This document shows, piece after piece, positions 12,601 through 26,000 of a stretch of DNA of 60,000 nucleotides. The translations under genes were made by a program, and so were the position numbers. Under the pieces are notes generated by a model. The model did no database searches. It saw nothing but the letters and a program-made list of their open reading frames with translations, and was not told the DNA's origin. The DNA is from Tubiluchus corallicola (taxonomy: Eukaryota > Priapulida > Priapulimorpha > Priapulimorphida > Tubiluchidae): assembly GCA_030141605.1 (NCBI GenBank), contig JAQGDQ010000013.1, positions 884,447 to 944,446 on the forward strand, written 5' to 3'. Position 1 is the stretch's first letter, and the number at the start of each line of letters is the position of its first letter.

Positions 12601-15600
12601 AATTGGTGAAAACATTTTAAATAATTAATAATTTTCTTCTCTAGTTACATAAGTCTTTCTAGCAGGTAAGCGAAAATCTAAGTAATATAGATTTGCACGG
12701 AAAGTCTGTTGAGATATAATTTAGCATTGCTTTTTCTTCCCTTGATTTACGTTTGGCACATGACGTCATGTAATGGCGACTTCGGAACAGTGTTGCGGGA
12801 GATTTAAAATGAAAACAAACTAAAATTCCCTTCAGTGCGAGTAAGTTATGCGCATAAAATTGCTATAAAGTAATATAATTTTAAGGCGATTTTTCTGAAA
12901 CCTACTTCAGAGTACCCCTTTTCTTGTCCTTTAAGGATTATTAAGATCTGTACACTTTTTCCCTCAACAATATAACTATCATGGGCAGCAAACCACCTAT
13001 ATCTGTCTAGAATGAGCGAACAATGACGTTGCCACTTAGTCATTGACTAGACTCGGCGTTGCTTAACTTCAGTCACTAGTCCACACTGTAACTGCTCGGC
13101 TATTCACCTTGCCTCCAAGTCCCGCCGATTCGTTTTGTTCGCAAGTTAATGGACTTCATCAGTTAAGCTTCTTAAGTCTAAAGATTATGACGAGGCGTAA
13201 TGTGATTTCAGTACATATTATTATTGTATTTTTCTTTGTAATAGTAGTGATACAATGTTTGTTGAATGTACAGATGGTAAATAAATTACGTTAAATTACA
13301 TTTATTTAACTCTTTCTTTGTTAACGCACTCATTCACTCACTTACTCACTCACTTACTTGCCTGCATATGTATCTAGCACCCTACTTTGCTGAGTATAGA
13401 TAGACCTGCTGACTAATGCTCCATCAATAGACTTTTTCGTGCGTTTATCTGCTTACGTACGTAGTACATACTTATGTACATGCCTGTGTACATACTTGTG
13501 TACATACCTGTGTACATACTTGTGTACATACCTGCCTATTACTTACTCGCGCACTTATTTCTGCTACAGTTGCATACTTGCTCTACTTTTTGTGGCCTGC
13601 TACTTTGCTTTAATTATGTTGCAGTAACTGTTATTGTTAACCCAACCCTGCTGTATGTGGTTTGTGCGTTTTAATGGAATAAATATTATTGGTGAAGGAA
13701 CTATTAGGTTAGTGGAGTGTTAAAGTTTTTCCTTTGGGTGTAATAAATGTCACAAGTTAGTTACTTATACAACTTTGTGTATAACTTCTTGCAAGATGAT
13801 GTAGTAAATGCCAGGATATTAATAAAGCATTTTGTGCAGAAGATATTGAGAGAGGGTTAACTTAAGAGTTAAGATCATTCCACGAAATTTCCGATTTTTC
13901 TCGAAATCTCATACAGCAAGAGTTCATTTCAAAGTGAAACCGCGCGGCCTTTCCGCGTGTCCAATTAGCTGTGGCTACTTTGCGAGTTTTATACTATTAA
14001 AAAGTTATACTTGCCGTATTTCGCATATACAAAACACAGTTAATATAGTCTATGCAATGTCAGATCTGTTCGATGTTTAGTAAAGTTCTACTAACCACTT
14101 CAAAATCAAGAAATATACGTATATAAAATAAATATATGCATGCGTTATTTTTCTTTTTTATGAATCTAGCCATCAATATAGCCATGCATTAATAAAACAT
14201 CAAATCGTCAGTCTGTTAAAGGAGAGGTTACATCTTATAATTTTATGCTGAAATGTTCTAAATGTTGTTCGCTAAAAAAGAAAGAAGTAATTGAGTAGTT
14301 AAATTTGAATTCCGTGAGGATTCATCACGATAAAAGAACATGCAGTATTTCTACCATGTCGCAGAATTCCTCCCGAGGAAGACGCACAGCTTTAGCTGGC
14401 AGCAGAATTCCTCCCGAGGAGGACGCACAGCTTTTAGGGCAGCAGAATTCCTCACGAGGAATTTTGGCGCATGTCCTCACCACGAAATGCGCCATAGAAA
14501 ACACTGTGTTCAATTTTCATGAAGAATGCCCTAAGGAATTTTCCTTAGAGTCATTTTACTGCGCGTCCTCACTGTGAAATGCACCTAATAAAACGTGTTT
14601 TATCTTCGTGCGAAACAGGCAGGTTTTCAGAATCTCTCCTCGAGGATTTGACGTTATTCATTCCTAGACTCATTCACTGATGCACACATCTGATTCTGCG
14701 TCTCGTTCCTGCAGGTATGCGTTCATACCTTTGCTCTAACTAATTAGCAGACAGTCGGAAAACGTCAAGACAATTTGAATAACGAGTTCTGAGGAAAATG
14801 ATTGTAAAGGTTCCTCATGCACGCTATGATTTGAAGCTTAGCAGGATCAATAATGTGCACCTTTTCACGAAAACGACATATGACTTATAAGCAAGGCGTG
14901 TATAAGCAAGACAAACAAGTGTGCCTGCACACACACGATAACTAGATTTTATGATTTTCCGTCGGAAATAAAAGAATCTGCATAGAAAAGTAAATTACAG
15001 CTAGTCCATTTACTTATTAAAAACAGTTGAAAATGAAATAAGTAAGCAGATAACTAAACTGCGTCTGTCAAACTTTTTATGGTATGTAGTTCAATTAAAG
15101 ACGGGAAATAATTATATTCAAGAATTTGAAAGGACAAACTAGTTTCTTGCTATAGTCCATGGAGCGCAGAAGTACAGTGTACAAATGTAGTGTACAAGGA
15201 TCGTACTTAAAGAGGAAGAAAAGGGAAAATCTAAAGTACTTGTACGTTCCAAAGTACGTTCCGTATAAAGTTAGATTAGTTAACACGGTCACGGTTACTT
15301 GTTTAAAAGACTTATATGCAGCATTACCGCTAACCCAAATTCAAAATGCGTGCGAAATACAAGCTCTGCGCGAAATAAGACAAATTTTTAAAGCCTTATT
15401 TTTCAAGAATGTTTTCTTGTGCTTCAAGACGACTTTGCGTTATGTGTGCTAGTTATTTGCGTGTTTAGAGACAGCGCTTATTAATAGAACTACCTCGAAG
15501 TTGTGGTGAAAATTCTTTTGCAGATTTTTGTGTTTATAGTCTAACTTGCGTCTGATGCGTATGTGTAAAACAGTACGTTTTTACCATAAACTAACACTGA

Positions 15601-15883
15601 CTATTTATCTTTCTTGATGACAAGAACGGACGCAACTCCACAATGTCGAAAAAAAGGAAGATTTTTCTTGCAGTTCGTCACGGCGGATTAACTTAAGATA
15701 AAAAATGCAGAAGGAATTGCTAAAAATTTCGATTTATTGAGTAATCTCCATGTTTTTCATATGCAACTGTACAACTTTTGGTTTCATAAGGCTCACAAAT
15801 GTTCTGTGAGCTTTAAAAATTGCGTTTTTTGGTACAGTGCCTGTCATGTTGAAAACGAAAATTTCAGTCTTTTTAATGCTTTG

Positions 15884-15914
<31 letters not shown>

Positions 15915-18900
15915 ACAAAATCTTTAAACAGAATAAACCTTATTGAGCACAGTGCTTGTTTCCAACACGGTTCTGTGTCAAGATGCAACGCACAATAATA
16001 ATAATAATAGTTCAGATACTTGTACAACAAATTATTTAGACGATGTAGCAACACTTTCCAGTTTTGAATACTACACATACATAACTTTACAGTTTACACA
16101 TATAGCTTAAATCCTTAATTAGTATTATTTAACATGCTTCAAGGTTTAAAAGAAGAATTAATCTTGAAAGTGTTTTTGACTCAACTTTTAAACAATTTAA
16201 TATTTTCACAATGACGTATACAAACAGGTAGTTGATTCGAAATTGCTGTCTCCTTGCAAGCCAAGCAAGACTGACCAACATTAGTTCCAAGTAATGGCAG
16301 TTTGTAGTCGCCTTTGTGTTTCGATGAGTGTTGCAGCTATGATAGTATATCAAAAACATTACAGTTAAGCACAATTTTGGTAGATTTTTTCTGACATACT
16401 TATAACCTTGCCAAATGTGTACTTCTAGCATTTTGATAAAGCGTATCAGCGTAATCGAAATAGAGTACGAATCCATTACTGTGTGTTTATTGTTCAACGT
16501 CAGCAACTTTAGGATACCAGAAACTGATCCGAACAATCAGCACCTGCACGGTTCTACTTTTGCCTGTATTTTGTCTGTAGTTCTTTATTTACACAGCCAA
16601 TACGAATTTATCGTTGAATTAAAGTCGACTTTAAATGAAATTGATAGAAAATTAAAGACATTCGTTGCAAGAAAGTGCTTAGGTATTCACTGTTGTGCGT
16701 GATTTAAATTTTAGCATGTAATGTAGTAGCTAGGGCCCACGCGTTACTTAACTTGCTTAGATTTAATATGTTGGATGTTATACGTTACATTTATGCAAAG
16801 TTTTGCTAGGTCTATAAAGGATTAGGTAGGCTTACTAATGGCAAATAATTAGAATATCGCGTGCAAATTATCGTGAGGAAGTTGTTATTCTACAGGGCTA
16901 GTACATTTGTTGTAAATAAGTTATTATTTTAGCCTGTTTTATTCCAGTAGTCTCTCTACAGGAATACAGCTTTCGCTGAATTTGCCATTAGAAGACTTAT
17001 TAGTCAGAGCAAGGCATTTTCAGAAAACGCGAATTGTAATTATAGCGGGTTGGTTTAATTACCTTAAAAGTGAGATGAGCAAGTGTGCAATGATATAACA
17101 CATTTTTTTAATACTTGGTTTGGTTGCGTGCGTTATTTTCTTCTCAGAATTCGCTGCGGTGAATCTAGGAAGCCGTCGGTGCTTAATAGCATCGAGTTGA
17201 CAAGATTTATAAGAGAATAGATTTTATTATCGGCCGCACGATCTATTCAGACAGAGTTAACAAGTAGGCTATCAGTAATAGCGTTTAAGGCTGATGCTTT
17301 TCAGGTGCACGCGAAGGTATTTGTACAGAAAGAATCGTCGACAGTAAAACGACTAAAGTTTTTAATCATCTCATTTTAGGTACACAGATGTTCATGAATT
17401 GCACTAATTATTAATATACATTAGCGACGACTCGTAAAAACATTTTGGGTAAAATCGTAATCGAACCGAAATCGTTTTATCACCAACTAGACGATAGGAT
17501 AGTGACCTAACAGGCCTCATCGACGATGCATCACTTTCTGAATAACTAACAGACGATTCATTCGCCTTGTCCTATAGCATTATTATATTATCTACCTGTG
17601 ACAGTAACGGATGTCATAGTGGCATTTTTGCGTTGAGAGGTCCTTAACTTAAAGTCACCCAACATTAAGTCCAGTGTGCGTCTTAAGAGTTGTTTGTTTG
17701 AAGTTACTATATAGATGATACCTGGGCAATATGTTGGAAAGCGAGCGCGGGTCTCGAAGCAGTAGTATTCGCACAGAATAAACAAGTTTGCTACAAGTTT
17801 AATTTTATCAATTCACCTTTGACCTCAACTTTTTTGTTCCTCCAAAATATAGAAAGCCAAATTTTGCCCATTTATGTCGAACATATTTGGCGAGGAAATT
17901 GTTGCTACATGTAAAAAAATAAAACCCAGTCACTCTTTCAAATTTATGCAGCAAAATTAACTTACTTTGACTTGGATACCACATTGAAAATAAAAAACCT
18001 GACAACTTGAGTTGCCGTTTCTTCAGTTGTGAATGTTTAAAATTACCACTGATGCTAAGCGATCAATTAAAACTTGCATGCAGGAAGCCCTGAAGTAGTT
18101 TTATTGCATTTTTATAATTCATTTCACACGTGGCCATTAGATTTCTTGGTCACCTAAATGAGTTAATTTTAATATTTTTATGGTTAACAACTTTGCACTG
18201 GTAATTTGCTAAAAGTCTTTGTCCTTTGCATAAATATGTACAAATTGTTTTAACAATTTAAATAAATTCTTTGATCTGATTAATATGTACATTGCGTAGC
18301 TGAATTCGCGTTTTATAAATGTTTTCGGCAGGTATAAAGGTTTTACAAAGCGGCTGTAGTGATCAAGCCTCGCTGGGTGATTAAAGTGGTGATGTAATAG
18401 CAGAGATGTTGTGGTCGAATCAATATCAAGATGTTTTTACTTAAATACATGTTCAGGGCGTTACAGGCTTTTTGTTGTGCTATTTGTAACAATGGTGGCT
18501 TCATGGCGCGTTTGAAACTGTAAAACAAAACAGAAAAATGCTACTTCATTACACAGGGATAATTATGGAGCAGGAACGTGGGTTGCAGGAGTACCACTTT
18601 ACGTATACATTTAAAATTCATATTTTTTACAAGAGCTCCTAGGATTGTGTAAAGAAATGTGTGAAAATTGATCATGTCAAGTAGACCTAAATGTGCAAAC
18701 AAAAGGAATTAAACCTGTCGGAAGTTGCTAAATCACTAGACAGGCCTACTTGATAGCTCTAGGTATATTCTGAGAGGTACTGGATTTTCGTGTTGTACAA
18801 TTTAAAGTGTCCATATCAAATCATATTATGCTATTTTGCCTTGTACTGCTGCAGACCTGTCATGTTATTTCGTATGTGTCTTTCATTTTCTTACTATGCT

Positions 18901-21900
18901 GCATTGCACTTGCATTGTACTATGCTGACTTGAAGCAGCTTACTGCACTGAACTGTATCATACTTGATTTCTATTGTATCTCACTAGGTCCTATATTATA
19001 CTACACACTGGGCTGCTTTGCATTGTCACAATGACTTGTGTTATTTTGTGCTGTACACTGCTGTGAGTTACATAGTATTGCATTGCATTATATTGTATTG
19101 TAACGTATTTGTAATTAAACATTGCTAAAGACGTCGCTTATTTATGCAATGATCACCACAGTTGATGCTTATACGTTCGTATTGGTCCTCACTTCGCTTT
19201 GAGTTACATGTATGAAAAAGGTTGGGTTTGTCACTGATATGACATACATTGTCAAGCAAAGACTGCAGTCCTTAAGTCAGTCATTCAATCTTAATGAGGT
19301 TTATTGCGGTTATTAAGCATGAATGACGGAATTCTCTCATCCTGCCCGACCATGAGTGACAAACCGCTGACTGCGAAAAAGACGCGATCTTGACAAATCG
19401 ATCAAAGAAGTTTGCGCCCGTTGATCGATGGGACGATTCTGCTGAATCTGTGGCTATCACCGCGTTCTCATAGATTCTGCTGAAAATGAGAAAAACGTTT
19501 TGCCTTTGCATTTTTGCAAGTCAGGAAAAATATTCACATGTTTACTTAGTTATTAAATTTTGATTGAATAAATAGGTCGTATTGTCACGAGAGATTAACA
19601 TTGTTTTTTATGTACATATTCATCCATTAACCTCAAAGTCACATAGCATTTTGTGAACGAGTTTGACCATTTGGCTGTCTAATTTAAAATACTGGAGTCG
19701 AAAGTCGACACAAAGACCTTGCCGAACTTTATTTCTAACTTACAGAACACCTAGCGGATAATAAAAGTATAAACTACGATACATGTTTCTTCACTTCCCG
19801 GATGCCAAAGATCTACCTTGGCTGTTAATGCAGCAACTAGTGGAATTTCACTGAATAAATATCTTTAAACGTCCTACAAGTGTTTCATCCATACTATCTG
19901 CATCAGGGCGGATAAAATAATTAACTATAACATTATTCAATTAAACACAGCAAGTTTTTAGTAATGTTTTTAGAAAGTTTTTGAAATGTTCCTAATTGAT
20001 AATCAGTGCATAACTTGAGTGATTTTCATGAAATTGTGTTTAAGCAAACAATGTTATGTTTTATTTGTTTTATAGTAGTCGATAAAGTCCTAAACTGGGT
20101 GAAACTAGAGTAGGACGTGGCTGTTAAGTTTAATAATGTTTAAAATAAATACTTAAAATGAAAGCGCGATAATTTGTCCTACTTCAACACACATCTCTAC
20201 GTAGGGTATTGCTTGGATTCACTTGTTTCTGGATTTGTCAGTGTCTTTAGTTTAGTGATAATTAAGTAAAAACATTCTTGTTCTTGAAAAACGGTTTTAT
20301 TTTTTTAAAATGTTGTTTTTGATATAAACACCGTCCTGTACTGATTTGGTACCAACTGCACAACTTTGGTCATGAATTTTAATAAGCCTGAAGCCGGAAT
20401 TTCCGCCTTGTCCTGGGCCTACGTAGAAGGCACATTTTTCATTTATCGGTGACCTAAGGCGGCAGTTTATCAAACACACCCTGTCATCATGGGTGGGTTG
20501 CATGTTTTGCCATGACCCACGCTAACACGTCTTTTTTGTATAATGCGTATGCTATATTACTTGAAAGTAATTATGTAAATTTTGCAAATATTCCTCGTGT
20601 GTCAGTGTCACAATTTGATAATTTCCAGCAGTTTTACACTTGATGTAGTTCATGCTTTTCGCAATATTAATTGAAGATGACGCAGTTGTTAATATTCAGT
20701 CAGTCGCGTACGTTGTACGTGATTGTCTGGCTTGCTGCCTCTTATACGCAGTATACCGTACATTTCATAAATTGCGCAGTGTACTTGTGTTTTGTACAAG
20801 ATTTCAGCTGACAAATAAAGATTATACATATGTATCGGTCTATATCTAAGTATGCACGCCTGAGAGTAGGTAACGACTAATAAAATGAAGCTTGCAGGTT
20901 GTGAGCCAATGATTCACAAGCATAAGTCATATTTTATTGAAAACAACAACTACAATATTATCACTGTGTAATAATGCACTATTTTTAAAAGTAGAAGGCG
21001 TAGATCATTTTGACCTATGGACAAAAACTACATGCTGTTTTCTTTTAAATGAATGAATATGGGTGTGGCATTTGCCGCGACTCCAAAAAAGCACTACTCT
21101 CCATGTAAATGATAGTTGAAAGTCTCCAATGTTATTGCTCTTTTCAAGCGTAAAGATTGTCGATTGTCAACCTTTCTAAAGAGATGGTTGCATTGTTCGC
21201 AACCATTTATGCTTGTCATATGAGATTCCTTTCACTGTTATGAATATTTAACTGCACAGCCAACTACAAAGCGCTTATAAATCTGCTATGGCATTTCCAT
21301 TATAACTTCCCATTCTGTGAGCGCCTGATGCAATTATCGTGGAAAGATTTATAGCTCGTAAACCGCTCTTCATTCACAAAGGTTTCTTAGTTTTTTGTCT
21401 CGTTTATGAAACGTTCAAGGTGCATTTAGCACAGCAAGATGGTGGACGCTATGGGCAGATGTCGTTCAAAGCAATTTTTGATAAATGTTTGATGGACAGG
21501 AAGTTTGCACGCTAGATTGTGTGATTCTTCCTTTGCTGTGAATCAAATTTCAAAATTCATCGCGCTATTAAAACTACCTCTTCTAAACTAGAGGGCACTC
21601 ACGTCGACATCCACACTCACGTGGAGGTGCGCACCCACATAAAGGACCACACCCACGTCCTCATGCGAAATCGTTACCTATTGGCAACATATCTTGAATT
21701 TTTTTATCCTTGTGACTCCGATCTTTAACAGCTTCAATCGTTTCTAGGTTTTTTCAGACTTATCCTGAGCCACTTTTGGTGATTATAGCTTTACCCGTTT
21801 GAGATGAGTTTTACCTTTGACCTTCTGAACCCAAAAGCAATGGGCAATTCCAGGTCTTGCCTAGAGCTAGCAATGTAAGAACTCAATATAACTTACTGTA

Positions 21901-22916
21901 CAACTACGCATTAAAAACATGGGAGCTTCTCAATATTTGCGCAGAGTATAATTGAGAATACTTATTTGGTGGCAATGTTCTATTAATCTTTGATGGAGTT
22001 TTGAAATACGTTGTCTCCAGGGTGACTTTGTCTCGCAGTATTAAATTTGCTTTTTCTTTAAGGAGCAAACATTAAAGACGACATTTACAGGAGCGCGGAG
22101 CGTAAAGGCATTTTCCGGTTAGATCATGGAAGTCAGTAGTAAGTAACTGTCGTAACGTAAGCTAACATGGTCTGTCCTACTTACAAGCAAGCGTATTGAT
22201 AAATACAAATCGTCAGCGCTGTGATAAAAAAGGCAAGCCAGGTAATTTCTACGACAAATATGCATATGAGATTGTATTTGCATAAGCAAGTATGGGATGT
22301 TGTCAGATGGGATTGTGGGAAGAGGCGATCTAACGTCTGCTTGATGGTGTCACCTTTTCAATGGCTTAGCATTTCTTTTTTAAGCTCTGGAAATCAGACC
22401 GTGATTTCTTTTGCTTCAGCTTAGAATGTTCAGCGCAGTACACTTAACAAGACTTGCCTGTTAAACTATTTTTCAAAAATGAAACTAATATGAAAAGACG
22501 AAATCACACCTTATTGTTATTATCAACGTTTGTCCAGTAGTTTGTAGTCGTGGCAGATCAAAACTTCTCATGCTTTTACATAACATCAATAAATTTAAAC
22601 CCACTACACACAAAAACTCAAGTCACCAACACAAAACATCAATAAAGTACCCAATTTACATACGTTTAGTATTTTACAAAAAAAAACTATTTTCTAAATA
22701 TTGCACATGTGTTAAATATTCCGAACTGTGTGAAACGAAATGTAAAGCCTTACGTGCTTATGTAATTAAATACAGCCTCACTTGTGCTTTTAATTGTAAA
22801 TTCATTTTATTGTACAACACTATTGCTCACAGCAGTTGGAAGCACTGGTCATACTATCAGTTTTTGAATGTCTAGTTCACCGTTCAATGATGTGTAATTT
22901 TTTTAGCAATAAAGAA

Positions 22917-23007
<91 letters not shown>

Positions 23008-26000
23008 GACAACGAGACAGAGGTAAGCTAAGTTTTCTTCGGTGAGAAAGTTTCAGACGTGAGAAATTACTCTTTCGAACAGCAATTTCCTCTGAAGTCT
23101 GCATACCTGGCTTATATGGCGACACGGTGTTAATGATACAATATCAAAGAATATATTTTGCTGATAGTTTGCTAGTTTCAACCCCAGTTTTTGAAAATAA
23201 ATTCAGAATTTGTTTTCGCCCATTTTATTCTCAAATATCACAGGTATTTTTGTGGCTAATTAGTAAATGTGCACTGAGTAGACATGGGTTTGAGGTGAAT
23301 TCATCAGACAAAAGGCAAAAATCCATTTTCACTTTCTTTTGATTTCAACTTCTTGACCCAAAAAGATGAGTAATTCCAGTTGCTGGCCAGCATCGTCAGA
23401 TCTATTCCTGATCAAAGTTTGGTTTCATCTGTCTTGATTGTGTGGGAATTTTTTTAACCTTGTGACCTTGATTTTTGCTCTTTTGAACCCAAAGTCGATG
23501 GGTTTGCAGCTTTTGTCGGAACCTATTCCTAGCCCAAATTTGCAAATATCGTTTCGTCTGTCTTGATTTTGTGGACTTTTGTAACCTTGTCTTTGTGACC
23601 TTGACTTTTGATCTTTTGAAACCAAAACCGGTTTGCACAGACCCAGCCTGTGACTAGTTTGGTGATTGTAATTTCAGCAACTGTGATTTTATAATTTGAT
23701 TTTTAATCTTATGAATCCAAAATAAATTTAGTTCCAAATTTGACCAGACCTATCTCTGTGCCAAGTTTGGTCATGAGAGCTTCATCTGGTTTGATTTTAA
23801 TTTGCAGATGGACGGGTAGACAGACAAATACACACGCACATTCACACTCAGGACACAGGAGTGCAAACTAGACGCCCTATTCAATAAGTACTCATCCTCT
23901 AGAGTAACCTCCAATTGCCCGCACGTTCTGTGCGAATCATAAAAATATAATTCAGACCGACGCGAAAATGTTAATTAGGGTAATAATTTGTCAGCCGTAA
24001 CTGAAATTTGCATTTAATTGCGAGCGTGAGTGACGCGTGGTTATTGACTGCTGCATTTAAAGGCTCTAGGTACGATGAAAATCCTTCCAAATTAACGCGA
24101 ACTTGTCGCGAAGTATTCAGATTTACCTATTTTGCATAACGTCCAGCTCACGCAATACAGTATAGCTACAGTAAAATGTGCAATTCATTATAATTCTTAT
24201 ATAGAAACGTAATACAACGTTTAATACCGGCTAGGTGATTTGTTAGCCATTAACCAAAGTAGTAAATGTTTTGATTCTCTAGGTTTAATTACTGTTATCT
24301 TTCTTTTGCATTATGTGGTGAATAAACGTTATGTTTGTACATCATGCCACTGCTTCAATGTGGACGTCACTGCTTTTGAAACTCTGACAGTTTGGACATA
24401 GTAGGCTACCCATTTTGCTACTGTTTCTTCCTCTGGATAATCGTAGATTCTGGACGGCTGCGAATAATATATTAACGCTAGTTTTTATTTCGGACTTTTA
24501 AAACTGTGGAATTTTTTTACCAGAAAATTGTTTCTCTGCTCGTAACAACCTCACCCACTTCAAGGAAAATATCGTCGTGGTAAATAGAAACACAAAAATT
24601 TCATTTTCCCTGCCTGTATTATATTTCTACTGTACGTAGCCCTTAATCTAAGTTGCGTTGGCTTTATTTAGGATAAGTTGTGCAAAAAAGTGAATATGAA
24701 CTGAAACTAAAATTCGCGTTTCTTCAGTAATAATAATATAACACTTTTTATTTAAAGTTGGCTTTAGTATGAGCAATTAACATAAGCTGCAAGGAGCTTT
24801 TGGACCGACTCTAAATAACAACCTACAACTACATAACAGAGACTGTTATTACTCCACTTTTACCCTAAACACCATGCGCCAGGCACGGCAATAGCAGGTA
24901 CCATTTTAAAGTCTTTGGTATGACCCGGCCGCTGTATCGAACTCATGACCTCCCAGGTGAAAAGCAGACCCGTTACCACTAAGCCATCTGGTCATCTGGT
25001 CTTGTAATGTGTTCACTAAACTCTTTTATCGTATCATTTTCATTTTTGTGGTTTATTTTATTTTAGTGCTTACCAGGCTTAGGAACAAAAGTCATGTATG
25101 ATTTACTCTACACACCACCAGCAAAGATCATGCTATTGACAGGCTGTAGTCCGGTGTCTACTACTGTTGCTGAAGCTGCAAAGATGTGGAATCTTATTGT
25201 GGTATGTCAGCTGTTTTAGATTTGATTAATTTTCGATGAATTTAGCACCTTAAATTTTAAAATAAATACCACTTTAATTACTTTATAAATTAAGTTGCAA
25301 AGTCAAATCACAAATAGCGAAACTAAAAAAAAACTAAAAAATATTAATAACTAAGGGTGATAAATGGCAATAATATGTTTCAATAAGATAACCTTTGTAT
25401 GTTGCATATATTTTTCAATTTATTTATACGGAGTTTCACTTTACTATTGAAACTGTTAGGTAAATTGTTTCGTGAATGTTGAGTTTACTTTAAACATTAT
25501 TTATTCATAGTGGGTAAGTCTGAAACAGGGAAGAATAGTGGGTATTATTACTACTGTAAAGCTTCATTTTCATAAAAAGTAATGTGACATTTAAAGCACA
25601 AGAAAAACCTCCACTTACACAGAGCTTAAAAAATTCGTCTCGAAATTTTATACCACTTACATACTACCTTTTCATATGCATGGCTTGCATCGGCCGTAAC
25701 GCTGTATGAAACATGTAAATTTAAACTCCCACGATGACCGTTAGGCGCAGCCATTTTAATGGTAGGTCGTTTGAAACAAGATTAAGTAAAGTTTGAAAAA
25801 ATAATCAGAGCATTCGTAAGCATACATGTTGCTAATTAAGTAAAATTTTAAATTACTGTATCTTGTCAATAAGATTAAAAATACGTTTTTGGCTAGTGGA
25901 GTGGCGCACCCCTGGAGGGTGAGTCGGCGACATTTTACCAATTGGCACAAAGATTTTAAATTATTAGTCTAGTTACATAAGTCTTTCCAGCAGGTAAGTG

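Larger units (their letters stand above)
12935..21689. other. Middle of intron 1, no gene recognised
   Basis: About 8.7 kb of AT-rich DNA. Local features are listed separately (13461, 14361, 15886). The longest open frame, 135 codons on the minus strand at 16129-16536, resembles no protein I know. At 18830-19110 there is low-complexity TGTATTG / TGCATTG-type text. At 21598-21665 there is a run of CACAC/CACG-rich words. Confidence 0.4.

Noticed and set aside
13921-13960. GC-rich spot (accgcgcggcctttccgcg) as a possible promoter
   Set aside because: Too short, no CpG-island extent and no nearby gene start.
16129-16536. 135-codon minus-strand open frame in intron 1
   Set aside because: No recognisable motif, Leu/Ile-rich composition from AT-rich DNA, and overlap with an equally featureless plus-strand frame; not more than chance would allow.
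24922-24992. tRNA gene on the minus strand
   Set aside because: A and B boxes are present, but the acceptor stem does not pair and SINE body sequence follows, so it is a tRNA-derived SINE.
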